Notes: generated by a model from the sequence alone, not told the origin. Counted from the stretch's first letter, positions 45,439 through 54,704 are shown. The stretch is 64,000 nucleotides of DNA from Bacteroidales bacterium (GCA_017394765.1 JAFPXF010000051.1:75040-139039); one strand, 5' to 3'. Program-made: numbers and translations.

Positions 45439-46281
45439 TTATTGGATGGCATCAAGAACCTTAGTGGCGAGGCGGCTTGCGCCGATTCTGAAGCAACTGT
45501 TTGAGAGCCATTCTTTACCGAGAACTTGGGTCAGCAAATTGAGATATAGGAGGGCGGTTTCGGAATCCGAGATGCCGCCGGCCGCTTTTATGCTCACTTT
45601 CCGGCCGGTTTTTTCATGGTGTCTCCGGATGGCATCCATCATGACGACGAAAGCCTCCGGGGTGGCGTTCACCGCTATTTTGCCCGTGGAGGTCTTGATA
45701 AAGTCGGCGCCGGCGAGCATGGCCAACTGGGACGCCCTGTAAATATTATTCGGCGTTTTCAGCTCACCGGTTTCCAAGATGACCTTCAGTGTAACATTTT
45801 TGCAGACCTCGCGGATAACACGAATCTCGTCGAAGACCTCTTGCAAGTTGCCTTCCAGGAACTTGCCTCTTGATATGACCATGTCGATTTCGTCGGCACC
45901 CTGCTGGATGGCGTACTTGATCTCGGCCACCTTTATCTCGATGGGCGACTGTCCAGCGGGAAAGGCACCCGCCACGGAGGCCACCCTGATGCCCGTTCCC
46001 TGCAGCACCGACTTGGCCTGCTTCACAAAAGGCGGATACACGCACACCGCTGCCGTGGATGGGATACGGCGTTTCTCGTTCCGGAACCCGATGGCCTTGC
46101 GACAAAGCGATTCCACGACAGCTTTGTTGTCAGAGCCCTCCAAAGTGGTGAGGTCTATGCTGCCCAAAATGAAACGGTAGGCTTCCTGCTCGTCCATGGC
46201 ACGAAGCGGCTTGGACATCAAGGTTTGAAGACGCTGTTTTAATTGCGCGTCGGTATAAGGGTAATCTTCGATTTCAATCAT
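45439..46281 (-). CDS. deoC: Deoxyribose-phosphate aldolase
   Basis: ATG 46281 gives 280 residues; an upstream TTG lies inside the porV-like gene. DeoC motifs are VAGAFPAGQSPIEIKVAEIKYAI, EIDMVISRGKFLEG, LKVILETGEL, GADFIKTSTGK (Schiff-base Lys) and IKAAGGISDSETAL. It splits 2-deoxyribose 5-phosphate to glyceraldehyde 3-phosphate and acetaldehyde in nucleoside salvage. Its start overlaps the end of the PorV-like gene by 8 bp, so translation is probably coupled. Confidence 0.94.
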   Translation of the reverse strand: MIEIEDYPYTDAQLKQRLQTLMSKPLRAMDEQEAYRFILGSIDLTTLEGSDNKAVVESLCRKAIGFRNEKRRIPSTAAVCVYPPFVKQAKSVLQGTGIRVASVAGAFPAGQSPIEIKVAEIKYAIQQGADEIDMVISRGKFLEGNLQEVFDEIRVIREVCKNVTLKVILETGELKTPNNIYRASQLAMLAGADFIKTSTGKIAVNATPEAFVVMMDAIRRHHEKTGRKVSIKAAGGISDSETALLYLNLLTQVLGKEWLSNSCFRIGASRLATKVLDAIQ

Positions 46282-47365
46282 GATTCTTGTTTTTTTTGAA
46301 TTTGTCAATTGCCAATTTTAAAGAAAAGATGTGCGAATACTGAGCGATGGAGAGATCCCCGATGTCAGTGAACGCATAGTCGATGGTGGCGAAGCCTTTG
46401 ATGCAGACCCCCAATCCGAGATTGATTTGTAGAGTCGTGCGGTTCTTCCCGTCGAAATCGGGTTCCTTTTGGAAATTGCCGACACCTGCGCGCAAGGCTA
46501 CAATATTTTTATAGGCGAACTCCATGCCGAAGTGCGGGTCCATGCTCATCACGGAAGTGCTGACCAGGTTGTTGCGTCGTCCGTCGAAGGTGCAGTCGAG
46601 CCCCAGGGCGAAAGTGGCGTTGAAACCCTTGCCGAATTCCACCTTCTTGGCGCCGCTCAGCAGAAGCGCGGGCAGTGTCAGCTCGAGGCTGTTTTCCGGC
46701 AGTTCATTGCCCGTGCGCAGGAAAGTCTCCTGCATTTCGTCGGTAAGCCGATAGCTCCAGGCATTAAACGACGAGGTACCGTCGCGAAGCATGGCCCCGG
46801 CCTGCCAGCCCTTGTGATGGTATTGAAGTCCAAAATCGAGGCCGAAGCCCCAGGCATGGGCGAACTTCCCGATGTTGCGGTAGATAATCTTGGCGTTGGC
46901 CCCCAATGCGAGGCCCTCGACCTTGGAAAAAGCGTATGCGTAGCTCAAGAGGAGCGCGTTGTCGGATGTGGAGAAATAGGAAATCCTGTCATAGTCAACA
47001 TTTCCCTGGGCATCTATCAGCTGAGTGGTGTTCATAATATTATCGACACCGAAGCGGATATAGGAGAGCGCCACGGAAGAGTGGTCGTCCACACGATAAC
47101 CCACGCCGGCATAGTCGTACTTGGCAATGCCCGCGAAATACTCGGCGTGCATCAAGGCAAGTTGGTACCGCTTGTCCATCCTCGACAAGCCTGCAGGATT
47201 CCAATAGGCGGAGGTCACATCGTCGGAGATGGCGGTCATGGTGTTGGACATCGCCAGTCCTCGCGCACCGATGCCCAGCGACAAGAACTCGTTGCTGTAC
47301 TTGTTCTGCGCCATTCCCGCAACGCATCCCGCCAAAGCCAAGAAAAGGATTATTGTTCTCTTCAT
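46274..47365 (-). CDS. PorV/PorQ-family outer-membrane protein
   Basis: A 363-residue protein with a signal peptide (KRTIILFLALAGCVAGMAQ). FLSLGIGARGLAMSNTMTAISDDVTSAYWNPAGLSRM is the signature of the PorV/PorQ (FadL-like) barrels. Amphipathic strands follow throughout and the C-terminus is basic (DKFKKNKNHD). PorV and PorQ assist the type IX secretion system, but many paralogues in Bacteroidota have no defined role. It precedes deoC with an 8-bp overlap. Confidence 0.85.
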   Translation of the reverse strand: MKRTIILFLALAGCVAGMAQNKYSNEFLSLGIGARGLAMSNTMTAISDDVTSAYWNPAGLSRMDKRYQLALMHAEYFAGIAKYDYAGVGYRVDDHSSVALSYIRFGVDNIMNTTQLIDAQGNVDYDRISYFSTSDNALLLSYAYAFSKVEGLALGANAKIIYRNIGKFAHAWGFGLDFGLQYHHKGWQAGAMLRDGTSSFNAWSYRLTDEMQETFLRTGNELPENSLELTLPALLLSGAKKVEFGKGFNATFALGLDCTFDGRRNNLVSTSVMSMDPHFGMEFAYKNIVALRAGVGNFQKEPDFDGKNRTTLQINLGLGVCIKGFATIDYAFTDIGDLSIAQYSHIFSLKLAIDKFKKNKNHD

Positions 47366-47404
47366 TAAAAGCCGTTTATGATGTGTAACGTCTTTTCCTG
47401 ACGA

Positions 47405-48592
47405 TTATTGTTTTGTCTCCGGACCTCTTTTAATGTTTTTCCCGGTCATATAGCTCTTATGGTCACCAGAGAAGAGATCATAGCCGAGAAAACGGCACTC
47501 TAACGGTCCGTTGTAGAGTGTGGACTTGAAATTGGGCTTGAGCCCGACATGTTTCAACGCCTGCAAATCGGAGCTGATCATGAAGGCTCTGCAGCCAGCG
47601 TAGTTATGTTTGAGGGTGTCACCGATTTCGGCATAGAAGTCGCTGATATCGTTCACCTCAAGGCGTTCGCCGTATGGTGGATTCATCATCACGAGGGCGG
47701 GCGTGCGAGACGGTTTAGACTGCCGCATGTCCCTTCGTTCCACATGGATGAAGTCACCCAACCGGGCCTTCTTCACGTTGTCGCGCGCCATCTCCACGAA
47801 CTTGGGGTCTATGTCGCTGCCGTAAAATTCCACGGGGACATCGTCGAGAATATGGGCCTGGTTGCGGACATTTCTCCAGCGTTGCGGGTCCTGACGCTTC
47901 CAGTGGAGGAAGCCGTAGTCGCGGCGATAGAAGCCGGCCGGGATGTGCAATGCGATCATGGCGGCCTCGATGGGCAAGGTGGCCCCGCCGCACATCGGGT
48001 CGATGAAATCGCATGTGCCATCATAGCCCGCCAGCATGAGCATGGCAGCCGCCATCACCTCGTTGATGGGTGCCGGATGGCTGCGGACCTTGTACCCGCG
48101 CTTGTGCAACGACTCGCCGGAACTGTCCAGAAACAGCTGCGCCTCATCCCTGAAAACGTGCAGGTGGAACTGCACGTCCGGAGCGTCCCGGTCCACAGAG
48201 GGGCGCTCTCCGCAAAGATCGCGGAAGCGGTCGCAAATGGCATCCTTCGCCAAAACGGAAGCAAACAGAGGCGTCTTGAAAATAGACTCCGCAATGGTGG
48301 CATGCACGGCCATCGTGCCTTCCTGGTGCAAGTATTCCTCAGCCGGATAGTCAAACAGCTGTTCGTAAAACTGCCGGTTGCTGTTGAACGTGAAGGTCTT
48401 TTGCCGCCACAACACCCGCAATGCCGTTCTGCAAAAATAATTAGCCTTGTACATCAGTTCCATCGGGCCTTCAAAGGAGACAGCGCGGTTCATCTCACAA
48501 CAATTTTCCGCCCCCAACGATTCAAGCTCCGATTTCAACAACGGCTCCAAACCCAAAAAAGTTTTGGCCACAAAATATTCCTTCTTTTCCAT
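47405..48592 (-). CDS. THUMP-domain RlmL-type 23S rRNA guanine-N2 methyltransferase
   Basis: ATG 48592 gives 395 residues. An N-terminal ferredoxin-like and THUMP region (FVAKTFLGLEPLLKSELESLGAENC; FHLHVFRDEAQLFLDSSGESLHKRGYK) precedes the methyltransferase: FIDPMCGGATLPIEAAMIA, FYGSDIDPKFVEMARDNVKKA and the catalytic VMMNPPYGERL. This corresponds to the N-terminal (RlmL, m2G2445) half of E. coli RlmKL; the RlmK half is absent. A promoter at 48670-48663 serves it. Confidence 0.9.
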   Translation of the reverse strand: MEKKEYFVAKTFLGLEPLLKSELESLGAENCCEMNRAVSFEGPMELMYKANYFCRTALRVLWRQKTFTFNSNRQFYEQLFDYPAEEYLHQEGTMAVHATIAESIFKTPLFASVLAKDAICDRFRDLCGERPSVDRDAPDVQFHLHVFRDEAQLFLDSSGESLHKRGYKVRSHPAPINEVMAAAMLMLAGYDGTCDFIDPMCGGATLPIEAAMIALHIPAGFYRRDYGFLHWKRQDPQRWRNVRNQAHILDDVPVEFYGSDIDPKFVEMARDNVKKARLGDFIHVERRDMRQSKPSRTPALVMMNPPYGERLEVNDISDFYAEIGDTLKHNYAGCRAFMISSDLQALKHVGLKPNFKSTLYNGPLECRFLGYDLFSGDHKSYMTGKNIKRGPETKQ

Positions 48593-48662
48593 GTAGTTTC
48601 GTACTATATTTGCAATATTCAACGCCACACAACCCGTGCAAGACGACAATCAAAATCGGCCG

Positions 48663-48670
48663 CAAAAATA
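48663..48670 (-). promoter_or_regulatory. -7 element of the rlmL-type gene
   Basis: TATTTTTG on the minus strand followed by CGGCC, about 70 bp before the ATG. It faces away from the response-regulator promoter. Confidence 0.7.
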
Positions 48671-48751
48671 CAAAATATCATGCCAATCAAGACAAACCAC
48701 AATTAATGATTATATTTTTTTGAAAATAGTCATTTGTACAATTTTTTTTTG

Positions 48752-48759
48752 TACTTTTG
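48752..48759 (+). promoter_or_regulatory. -7 element of the response regulator gene
   Basis: TACTTTTG followed by CGC. A TTTG at 48733-48736 could be the -33 box, although the spacing is shorter than usual. The leader to the ATG is about 75 nt. Confidence 0.65.
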
Positions 48760-48838
48760 CGCAAAATTAAGAATTTTAAGAAAATAATTTAAAAATACAC
48801 ATGCCCACAAGGGATAAAACATTATAAATTAACCATTT

Positions 48839-49615
48839 ATGGAAAACAACAAAGAAAAAATCATGTTGGTCGATGACAGCGAAAACCTGCGCTATGTCAT
48901 AAAAGACTATTTTGAAATGGAAGGTTATGAAGTTATTGATTTCAAAGATGGCGACATGGCCGCCAAGGCTTACAACACAGAAATGTATGATCTTTGCATC
49001 ATAGATGTAGTTCTGCCCGGCAAGGATGGTTTCTCACTTCTGCAAGACATCCGGAAAATCGACGATTTCACCCCCATCATCATTCTCACCTCAAAAGCTT
49101 CCAAAGAGGAACGTATCAAAGGTTTCAAACTGGGTTGCGACGACTACGTGGCCAAACCTTTCAGCATCGAAGAGTTAGAGTTGCGTGTGCGCGCCATCCT
49201 GAAGCGCTGCAGACGCGGTGCTGCCATGCAGAAAGCGCTTTACGAGGAAAAGATCTACAAGATGGGCAACTTCACCTTCAATTTCAGCGGAATGCAGCTC
49301 ATCCACCCGAAGGTCACCCGCACGCTCACGCGCAAGGAAGCCGAGCTCCTGAAGCTTTTGCTGGACCACAAGAACAAGCTCATCCCCCGCGAGATCATCC
49401 TCAAGGAGGTATGGGGCGAAGACGACCACGCCGTCGGCAGAAGCATGGACGTGTTCCTCACCAAGCTGCGTTCCTATCTCCAGGTTGACGATCTCGAACA
49501 CATCGCGCCGAAGGAGAAAGGCAAGCGCAAGGTCACTTACATCGACAACTACAAGCCCTTGGTGGAGATCGTCAACGTACACGGGACCGGTTTCATGCTC
49601 AAGGTGGCAGAATAG
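48839..49615 (+). CDS. OmpR/PhoB-family response regulator (RprY-like), orphan
   Basis: A 258-residue response regulator. The receiver has acidic pocket VDDSEN, phospho-acceptor Asp56 (CIIDVVLPGKDG), Thr84 and Lys106 (DDYVAKPFS). The winged helix begins near residue 140 (YKMGNFTFNF; LTRKEAELLKLLLDH; GRSMDVFLTKLRSYL). Between recognition helix and wing hairpin there is an extra segment of about 20 residues (217-240, basic), absent from typical members. No histidine kinase is adjacent. The receiver and DNA-binding parts resemble RprY of Bacteroides. The pyr operon starts 50 bp downstream with no clear terminator between. Confidence 0.9.
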   Translation: MENNKEKIMLVDDSENLRYVIKDYFEMEGYEVIDFKDGDMAAKAYNTEMYDLCIIDVVLPGKDGFSLLQDIRKIDDFTPIIILTSKASKEERIKGFKLGCDDYVAKPFSIEELELRVRAILKRCRRGAAMQKALYEEKIYKMGNFTFNFSGMQLIHPKVTRTLTRKEAELLKLLLDHKNKLIPREIILKEVWGEDDHAVGRSMDVFLTKLRSYLQVDDLEHIAPKEKGKRKVTYIDNYKPLVEIVNVHGTGFMLKVAE

Positions 49616-49665
49616 CAGACCTCTTTTGTGCGGTTCTTTTTTATTCACTCTCGAAAAAAAGCATC

Positions 49666-50529
49666 ATGATCATAGACAAGCTTTTCGAAAAAGTTGCCCA
49701 AAACGGACATGTTTGCGTAGGTTTGGACACAGATTACAGTTACTTGCCTGCCGACATGGCCCAGCGTTTTCCCGACATTGAAGAGGGGCTTTTCCAATTC
49801 AACAAAGCCCTTGTCGAGGCCACCTTGGACGTGGCGGCATGTTACAAAGTGCAGATTGCCTACTACGAGTCGTACGGCTTGGCAGGACTTCGTGCCTACC
49901 AGCGCACGTTAGCGCTCCTTCGGGAAGTGCAAGCGGTCACCATCGCCGATATCAAGCGCGGTGACATCGCCAAGACCGCCGAAATGTATGCCAAGGCCCA
50001 TTTCACCGGCGACTTCGAAGCCGACTTCGTCACGCTCAGCCCCTACATGGGCCTGGACAGTCTCACCCCCTATCTGCCCTACGTTCAGAACCATAACAAA
50101 GGGATTTTCGTACTCATCCGCACCTCCAACGAAGGGGCCAAAGACATCGAATACCTTCCCACGGGCAACAGGCGCGTCTATCACGTCGTGGGTGAGAAAA
50201 TCAACGAAATGGGGCGTGACTATCTGGGGGCTTGCGGCTACTCGGGCATCGGTGGTGTTATGGGATGCACCCATGCCGACGAGGCCTCCGAGATCCGCCA
50301 GATGCTCGCATCCACCTTTTTCCTGATTCCAGGATACGGAGCCCAGGGCGGCAAGGCCGAGGACATCGCCAAGTATCTCCGCAACGGCAACGGCGGTGTG
50401 GTCAACTCCTCCCGCGGCATCCTGCTCGCCTACCGCAAGCAACCCAACGGAGAGCTGCACTTTGCCGACTGCGCCCGCGCAGAAGCCATACGCATGCGAG
50501 ACGACATCCGGAACGCCATCCAACCGTAA
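49666..50529 (+). CDS. pyrF: Orotidine-5'-phosphate decarboxylase (type 2)
   Basis: A 287-residue class 2 OMP decarboxylase: CVGLDTDYSYLP, the catalytic TIADIKRGDIAKTAEMYAKA, FVTLSPYMGLDSL, FVLIRTSNEGAKD and FLIPGYGAQGG. It catalyses the last step of UMP synthesis. The gene leads a pyrF-pyrK-pyrD-cdd cluster. A hairpin with a short T tract between pyrF and pyrK may lower expression of the downstream genes. Confidence 0.95.
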   Translation: MIIDKLFEKVAQNGHVCVGLDTDYSYLPADMAQRFPDIEEGLFQFNKALVEATLDVAACYKVQIAYYESYGLAGLRAYQRTLALLREVQAVTIADIKRGDIAKTAEMYAKAHFTGDFEADFVTLSPYMGLDSLTPYLPYVQNHNKGIFVLIRTSNEGAKDIEYLPTGNRRVYHVVGEKINEMGRDYLGACGYSGIGGVMGCTHADEASEIRQMLASTFFLIPGYGAQGGKAEDIAKYLRNGNGGVVNSSRGILLAYRKQPNGELHFADCARAEAIRMRDDIRNAIQP

Positions 50530-50538
50530 TCTTACAAT

Positions 50539-50566
50539 GGGAGAACATCTACTTGTTCTCCCTTTT
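50539..50566 (+). terminator. Hairpin between pyrF and pyrK, possible attenuator
   Basis: GGGAGAAC pairs with GTTCTCCC around 8 nt and is followed by four T residues. The short T tract suggests partial termination. Confidence 0.65.
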
Positions 50567-50591
50567 GCCATATAACCAAACCATTAGCACC

Positions 50592-51326
50592 ATGAAGCAC
50601 TTCGATTCAACAGTTATCTCCCAACATCAGCTGACCGAGGACATCTTTGTATTGGAAACTGAGCGGAAGGGCGCAGAAGCCCATGCCGGGCAGTTCTTCA
50701 TGCTCAAGGCCTGGGAGCGCGAGCTCACCCTGATGCGCCCCATCAGCATCTACAAAGCCGACAAGACAACACTGCATTTCATGTATCGGGTCGTCGGGCA
50801 GGGCACACGCAAACTTGCGGAACTCAAGGCCGGCGACGCCATCACGTTGACAGGCGCTCTGGGCACAGGATACCCTGTCGAGCAGACCACCGGCCATGTA
50901 GCCCTCGTAGGCGGAGGCCTCGGCATCCCACCGCTTTGCCAGACAGCCAAGGAGCTGACAGCCAAGGGTGTTCGGGTGGATGCCTACCTAGGGTTCCGCG
51001 ACCGGCTTTTCGCCCTCGAAGATTTCGAGCCCTACTGCAGCCACATCTTCGTCTCCACAGAGGTGGGCGACGAAGGCTATCGGGGATATATCACCGATCT
51101 GCTCAAGCCCGGGCAATACGATACTGTTTACACCTGTGGACCGGAGGTGATGATGCGCAAAGTGGCCGCTCTGTGCGCTGAACAGAAGACACCCTGCTGG
51201 TGTTCCATGGAGCATCGCATGGCCTGCGGCATCGGAGCCTGCCTCGGATGCAGCATCCGCACCGCCGATGGCATGAAGCGAGTCTGCAAAGAGGGGCCCG
51301 TCTTCCCCGCCCACATCCTTTTTTGA
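50592..51326 (+). CDS. pyrK: Dihydroorotate dehydrogenase B electron-transfer subunit
   Basis: ATG 50592 gives 244 residues; the frame is open back into pyrF but only as an out-of-frame shadow. The FAD domain has MRPISIYKAD, the NAD domain VALVGGGLGIPPLCQTAKEL and YTCGPEVMMRKV. The C-terminal [2Fe-2S] ligands are in CSMEHRMACGIGACLGCSI with a later Cys. It passes electrons from PyrD to NAD. pyrD starts 26 bp downstream. Confidence 0.95.
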   Translation: MKHFDSTVISQHQLTEDIFVLETERKGAEAHAGQFFMLKAWERELTLMRPISIYKADKTTLHFMYRVVGQGTRKLAELKAGDAITLTGALGTGYPVEQTTGHVALVGGGLGIPPLCQTAKELTAKGVRVDAYLGFRDRLFALEDFEPYCSHIFVSTEVGDEGYRGYITDLLKPGQYDTVYTCGPEVMMRKVAALCAEQKTPCWCSMEHRMACGIGACLGCSIRTADGMKRVCKEGPVFPAHILF

Positions 51327-51352
51327 ATCGTCAACCCTAAAACATCGACACC

Positions 51353-52252
51353 ATGGATTTATCCACCACCATCAATGGCGTTCATTTCAAGAACCCCATT
51401 ATTGCCGCCTCCGGCACTTTCGGATTCGGAGACGAGTATAATGAATTGTATGATGTCAGCTGTCTGGGCGGCATCAGCTCAAAAGGGCTGACCTGGATTC
51501 CCAAAGACGGCAATGAAGGCATTCGCGTTTACGAGACCGCATCGGGAATGATGAACAGCGTGGGGCTGCAAAACCCCGGCGTGCGTGCGTTTGTCGGGGA
51601 GGGCATCGCCAAGATGCGTCGTTTCGACACCGTGCTCATCGCCAACATGGGCGGCAGCTGCATAGAGGACTATGTCGCAGGGGCGGAACTGCTTTCCCGC
51701 GCCGACATCGACATGCTGGAGTTGAACATCTCCTGTCCCAACGTCAAGAGCGGGGGCATGGCCTTCGGCATCAAGGCGGACGTGGCCCGCGAGGCGGTGG
51801 CCGCCGTGCGGAAATCCTGTTCCAAACCGCTGATCGTCAAGCTCTCCCCAAATGCCGAGAACATCGTGGAGATGGCACTTGCCTGTGAGGAGGCCGGCGC
51901 CGACTCCCTCTCGTTGGTCAACACCTTCCAGGCCTTGGCCATTGACATTCATCACCGCAAGCCTGTTTTCAACAACGTTTACGCCGGCCTTTCGGGGCCT
52001 GCCATCAAACCCATTGCCTTGCGCATGGTACACTCGGTTTGCAAAAAGGTGAAGGTGCCCGTGTTCGGCATCGGCGGCATCGCCACTGCCCAAGACGCGC
52101 TTGAGTTCATCATGGCTGGCGCTTCCGCCGTGCAGGTCGGCACCGCCAACTTCAACGACCCGCTTGCTTGCAAACATATCATTGATGAGCTGCAGGCGCT
52201 TTGCGAAAAAGAGGGAATCCAAAGCTGGGATGAAGTGCGGGGCTGCATCTGA
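51353..52252 (+). CDS. pyrD: Dihydroorotate dehydrogenase B catalytic subunit
   Basis: A 299-residue class 1B enzyme: [51 protein letters not shown], and active-site Cys in [17 protein letters not shown]-binding [31 protein letters not shown] follows. The PyrK partner upstream supports the NAD-dependent B type. It oxidises dihydroorotate to orotate. Confidence 0.96.
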   Translation: MDLSTTINGVHFKNPIIAASGTFGFGDEYNELYDVSCLGGISSKGLTWIPKDGNEGIRVYETASGMMNSVGLQNPGVRAFVGEGIAKMRRFDTVLIANMGGSCIEDYVAGAELLSRADIDMLELNISCPNVKSGGMAFGIKADVAREAVAAVRKSCSKPLIVKLSPNAENIVEMALACEEAGADSLSLVNTFQALAIDIHHRKPVFNNVYAGLSGPAIKPIALRMVHSVCKKVKVPVFGIGGIATAQDALEFIMAGASAVQVGTANFNDPLACKHIIDELQALCEKEGIQSWDEVRGCI

Positions 52253-52291
52253 CATTATCATTATTAATATTGAAAGAACCAATTTCACGAT

Positions 52292-52777
52292 ATGAAAACA
52301 ATCTCCTTAGAATCACGCATCTTGGTATATGAGAACCGCGATGAGGTTCCCGCCGACATCCTCAAGCTTTTGGCTGAGGCGGAACAAGCCGCCACACGCG
52401 CATACGCGAAATACTCCCACTTCCAAGTCGGGGCGGCCATATTGATGAACAACGGGCAAGTGGTCACGGGCAGCAATCAGGAAAACGCAGTCTATCCCTG
52501 CGGACTTTGTGCCGAGAGGAATGCCGCTTTTGCCGCGTCAGCACGCTTCCCGGAAGTGCCCTTCTCCCGCATCGCGATCACGGCCATCAACCCCGTGGAG
52601 ACACTCAAAGTGCCCGTTTCCCCGTGCGGCAGCTGTCGGCAGGTGCTTTTCGAGTATGAACAGAAATTCGGCCAGCCCATCGAAGTGATTCTCTCCGGCC
52701 AAGAAGGGCCTGTTTATCATCTGCATTGCGTGGCCGATCTGCTGCCTTACACCTTTTCCGCAGACTTCCTACCCTAA
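52292..52777 (+). CDS. cdd: Cytidine deaminase
   Basis: A 161-residue zinc deaminase. TGSNQENAVYPCGLCAERNAAF contains the catalytic Glu and first Cys ligand; PVSPCGSCRQVLFEY contains the other two. It converts cytidine and deoxycytidine to uridine forms, completing a synthesis-plus-salvage pyrimidine operon; deoC at 45.4 kb acts in the same salvage network. It follows pyrD by 39 bp. Confidence 0.94.
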   Translation: MKTISLESRILVYENRDEVPADILKLLAEAEQAATRAYAKYSHFQVGAAILMNNGQVVTGSNQENAVYPCGLCAERNAAFAASARFPEVPFSRIAITAINPVETLKVPVSPCGSCRQVLFEYEQKFGQPIEVILSGQEGPVYHLHCVADLLPYTFSADFLP

Positions 52778-52826
52778 AACAATTCCATAATCGCCATTTT
52801 TGCACTTTTGCGGTGCCACACCGAAA

Positions 52827-53924
52827 ATGTCATTTTTCAGAAAAGAAACCAAGAATTACCGTGCCACATCCTTGTCGGAGCTGACGTGGCAGCGTTTCAA
52901 GAAAGAAAAAGAGGGAATGATCTCCCTCGGTTTCATCTTGTTGGTCATTGTCGTGGCCATCTTGGGGTATCTTATCACGCCGGACCACTCGCCGCATTGC
53001 AACCACCAGCAACTTGAAATCGCGCTCCGTTCGCCGGGCTTCACCACACAACTTCTGCAAGTTGAGACAGGACGGGAGGTTCCCAAGGTGGGTCTTTTGC
53101 GAAAAATGCTCACCGGGCAGCCCGACCGGTACCAGACCATTCCCATCAGCGAATACGAAGTGCGCGACGACACGTTGCGCGCCCGCCTGCTGGAGCAGTC
53201 TGACTGGGTTGCATACTCCCTTGGCGAGCTGGCTGACGAACCCGTGGTCACACGCAAGTTCCTGTTGGGCACGGATCGTTATGGACGAGACGTGCTCAGC
53301 CAGCTCATGATGGGCACAAGAGTCAGCTTAGCGGTGGGATTCCTGTCGATATTCATCGCCCTCGTCATCGGCATCGCCGTGGGAGCCGTGGCCGGCTATT
53401 ATCGCGGCAAGATTGACGATGTGCTGATGTTCATCATCAACGTGGTATGGTCCATCCCCACCCTGCTGTTGGTCATCGCCATCAGTTTCGCTTTGGGGAA
53501 GGGCTTTTGGCAAATCTTCATCGCCATCGGTCTGACCATGTGGGTCGATATTGCGCGTGTGGTGCGCGGACAGGTCATCAGTCTTCGGGAGCAAGACTTT
53601 GTAGAATCCGGCAAAGCGTTGGGATACAGCAATCCGCGTATCATCTTCAAACACATCCTGCCCAACATCACCGGCACGGTCATCGTCATTGCCGCCTCCA
53701 ACTTCTCGTCTGCCATCCTCACCGAAGCGGGACTCAGTTTCCTTGGTCTCGGCGTGCAGCCTCCTATGCCGTCGTGGGGCATGATGATGAAAGAAAACTA
53801 TGCCTACATCGTGCTCGACAAGGCCTATCTGGCCATCGTGCCCGGCATCGCCATCATGCTCCTTGTGCTCTCCTTCATGCTCATTGGAAACGCATTACGC
53901 AATGCCATGGACGTGCGGGGATAA
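52827..53924 (+). CDS. DppC/OppC-type peptide ABC transporter permease, solitary
   Basis: ATG 52827 gives 365 residues; the in-frame TTG upstream is unlikely. The first membrane segment (GMISLGFILLVIVVAILGYLI) is followed by an unusually long extracytoplasmic stretch of about 100 residues. The conserved GTDRYGRDVLSQLMMGTRVSL and five more membrane segments follow. The EAA loop that contacts the ATPase is ESGKALGYSNPRIIFKHILPN, and GLSFLGLGVQPPMPSWGMMM is typical of DppC. No binding protein, DppB partner or ATPase is adjacent, so its partners are encoded elsewhere. Confidence 0.88.
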   Translation: MSFFRKETKNYRATSLSELTWQRFKKEKEGMISLGFILLVIVVAILGYLITPDHSPHCNHQQLEIALRSPGFTTQLLQVETGREVPKVGLLRKMLTGQPDRYQTIPISEYEVRDDTLRARLLEQSDWVAYSLGELADEPVVTRKFLLGTDRYGRDVLSQLMMGTRVSLAVGFLSIFIALVIGIAVGAVAGYYRGKIDDVLMFIINVVWSIPTLLLVIAISFALGKGFWQIFIAIGLTMWVDIARVVRGQVISLREQDFVESGKALGYSNPRIIFKHILPNITGTVIVIAASNFSSAILTEAGLSFLGLGVQPPMPSWGMMMKENYAYIVLDKAYLAIVPGIAIMLLVLSFMLIGNALRNAMDVRG

Positions 53925-53950
53925 GAGGGGCCTGTTTCCTTTTTTTTTTG

Positions 53951-53958
53951 TATTTTTG
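53951..53958 (+). promoter_or_regulatory. -7 element of the FKBP gene
   Basis: TATTTTTG followed by CCGCC after a T tract, 37 bp before the ATG at 53996. Confidence 0.75.
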
Positions 53959-53995
53959 CCGCCCTTTAAACGATTAATTCAAAAAACAAATAAAA

Positions 53996-54670
53996 ATGAA
54001 AAAATTACTCACATTCGGACTCGTGCTTCTTTTTGCTGGTTCCACGTTGTCCGTTAAATCCCAAGAAGAAATGACAAAAGAACAGAAAATCAGCTACGCC
54101 ATAGGCGCCAATTTGGGCACCCAAGTGGCTCACGACGGCATTGAACTCAACTTGGACGCCCTCATGCAGGGCTTGCGTGATGCCATGGCCGGCCAGAACA
54201 AATTCTCTGACGAGCAAATGCAAGAAGCATTCATGATGCTCCAGCAGGATATGCAGGCCAAACAAAACAGTGCCGTTGCCGTTGAAAAAGAGAAAGGGAG
54301 AATATTCCTTGAAGAGAACAAGAAGAATCCGGACGTGAAGGTCACGCCTTCCGGTCTCCAATACAAAGTCATCACCATGGGCACGGGTGAAAAGCCTACC
54401 GCTTCCAACACTGTGACTGTAAAATACAAGGGAACGCTCATTGACGGCACCGTGTTCGATTCCACTGAGAAACAAGGCGGCGAGCCCATCTCCTTCCCGC
54501 TCAACGGCGTGATTCCCGGCTGGACGGAAGGTGTCCAATTGATGCCCACCGGTTCCAAATTCATCTTCTACATCCCCTCCGACCTCGCTTACGGCGACAG
54601 AGGCGCAGGCGGCCAAATCCCCGGTGGTGCAACCCTGATTTTCGAAATCGAATTAATCTCATTCAAATAA
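53996..54670 (+). CDS. FKBP-type peptidyl-prolyl isomerase (Mip/FkpA-like), exported
   Basis: A 224-residue protein with a signal peptide (KKLLTFGLVLLFAGSTLSVKS). An N-terminal dimerisation domain (KISYAIGANLGTQVAHDGIELNLDALMQGLRDAM) and a connecting helix precede the FKBP domain (residues 115-224). VKYKGTLIDGTVFDST, VIPGWTEGVQLMPTGSKFIFYIPSDLAYGDRG and GATLIFEIELI are the FKBP core. It probably assists protein folding in the periplasm. It is monocistronic, with its own promoter and terminator. Confidence 0.93.
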   Translation: MKKLLTFGLVLLFAGSTLSVKSQEEMTKEQKISYAIGANLGTQVAHDGIELNLDALMQGLRDAMAGQNKFSDEQMQEAFMMLQQDMQAKQNSAVAVEKEKGRIFLEENKKNPDVKVTPSGLQYKVITMGTGEKPTASNTVTVKYKGTLIDGTVFDSTEKQGGEPISFPLNGVIPGWTEGVQLMPTGSKFIFYIPSDLAYGDRGAGGQIPGGATLIFEIELISFK

Positions 54671-54677
54671 AAAAACA

Positions 54678-54704
54678 GGGGCGAGCTCAACACTCGCCCC
54701 TTTT
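54678..54704 (+). terminator. Intrinsic terminator after the FKBP gene
   Basis: GGGGCGAG pairs with CTCGCCCC around 7 nt, followed by TTTT; an A run precedes it. Confidence 0.88.
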
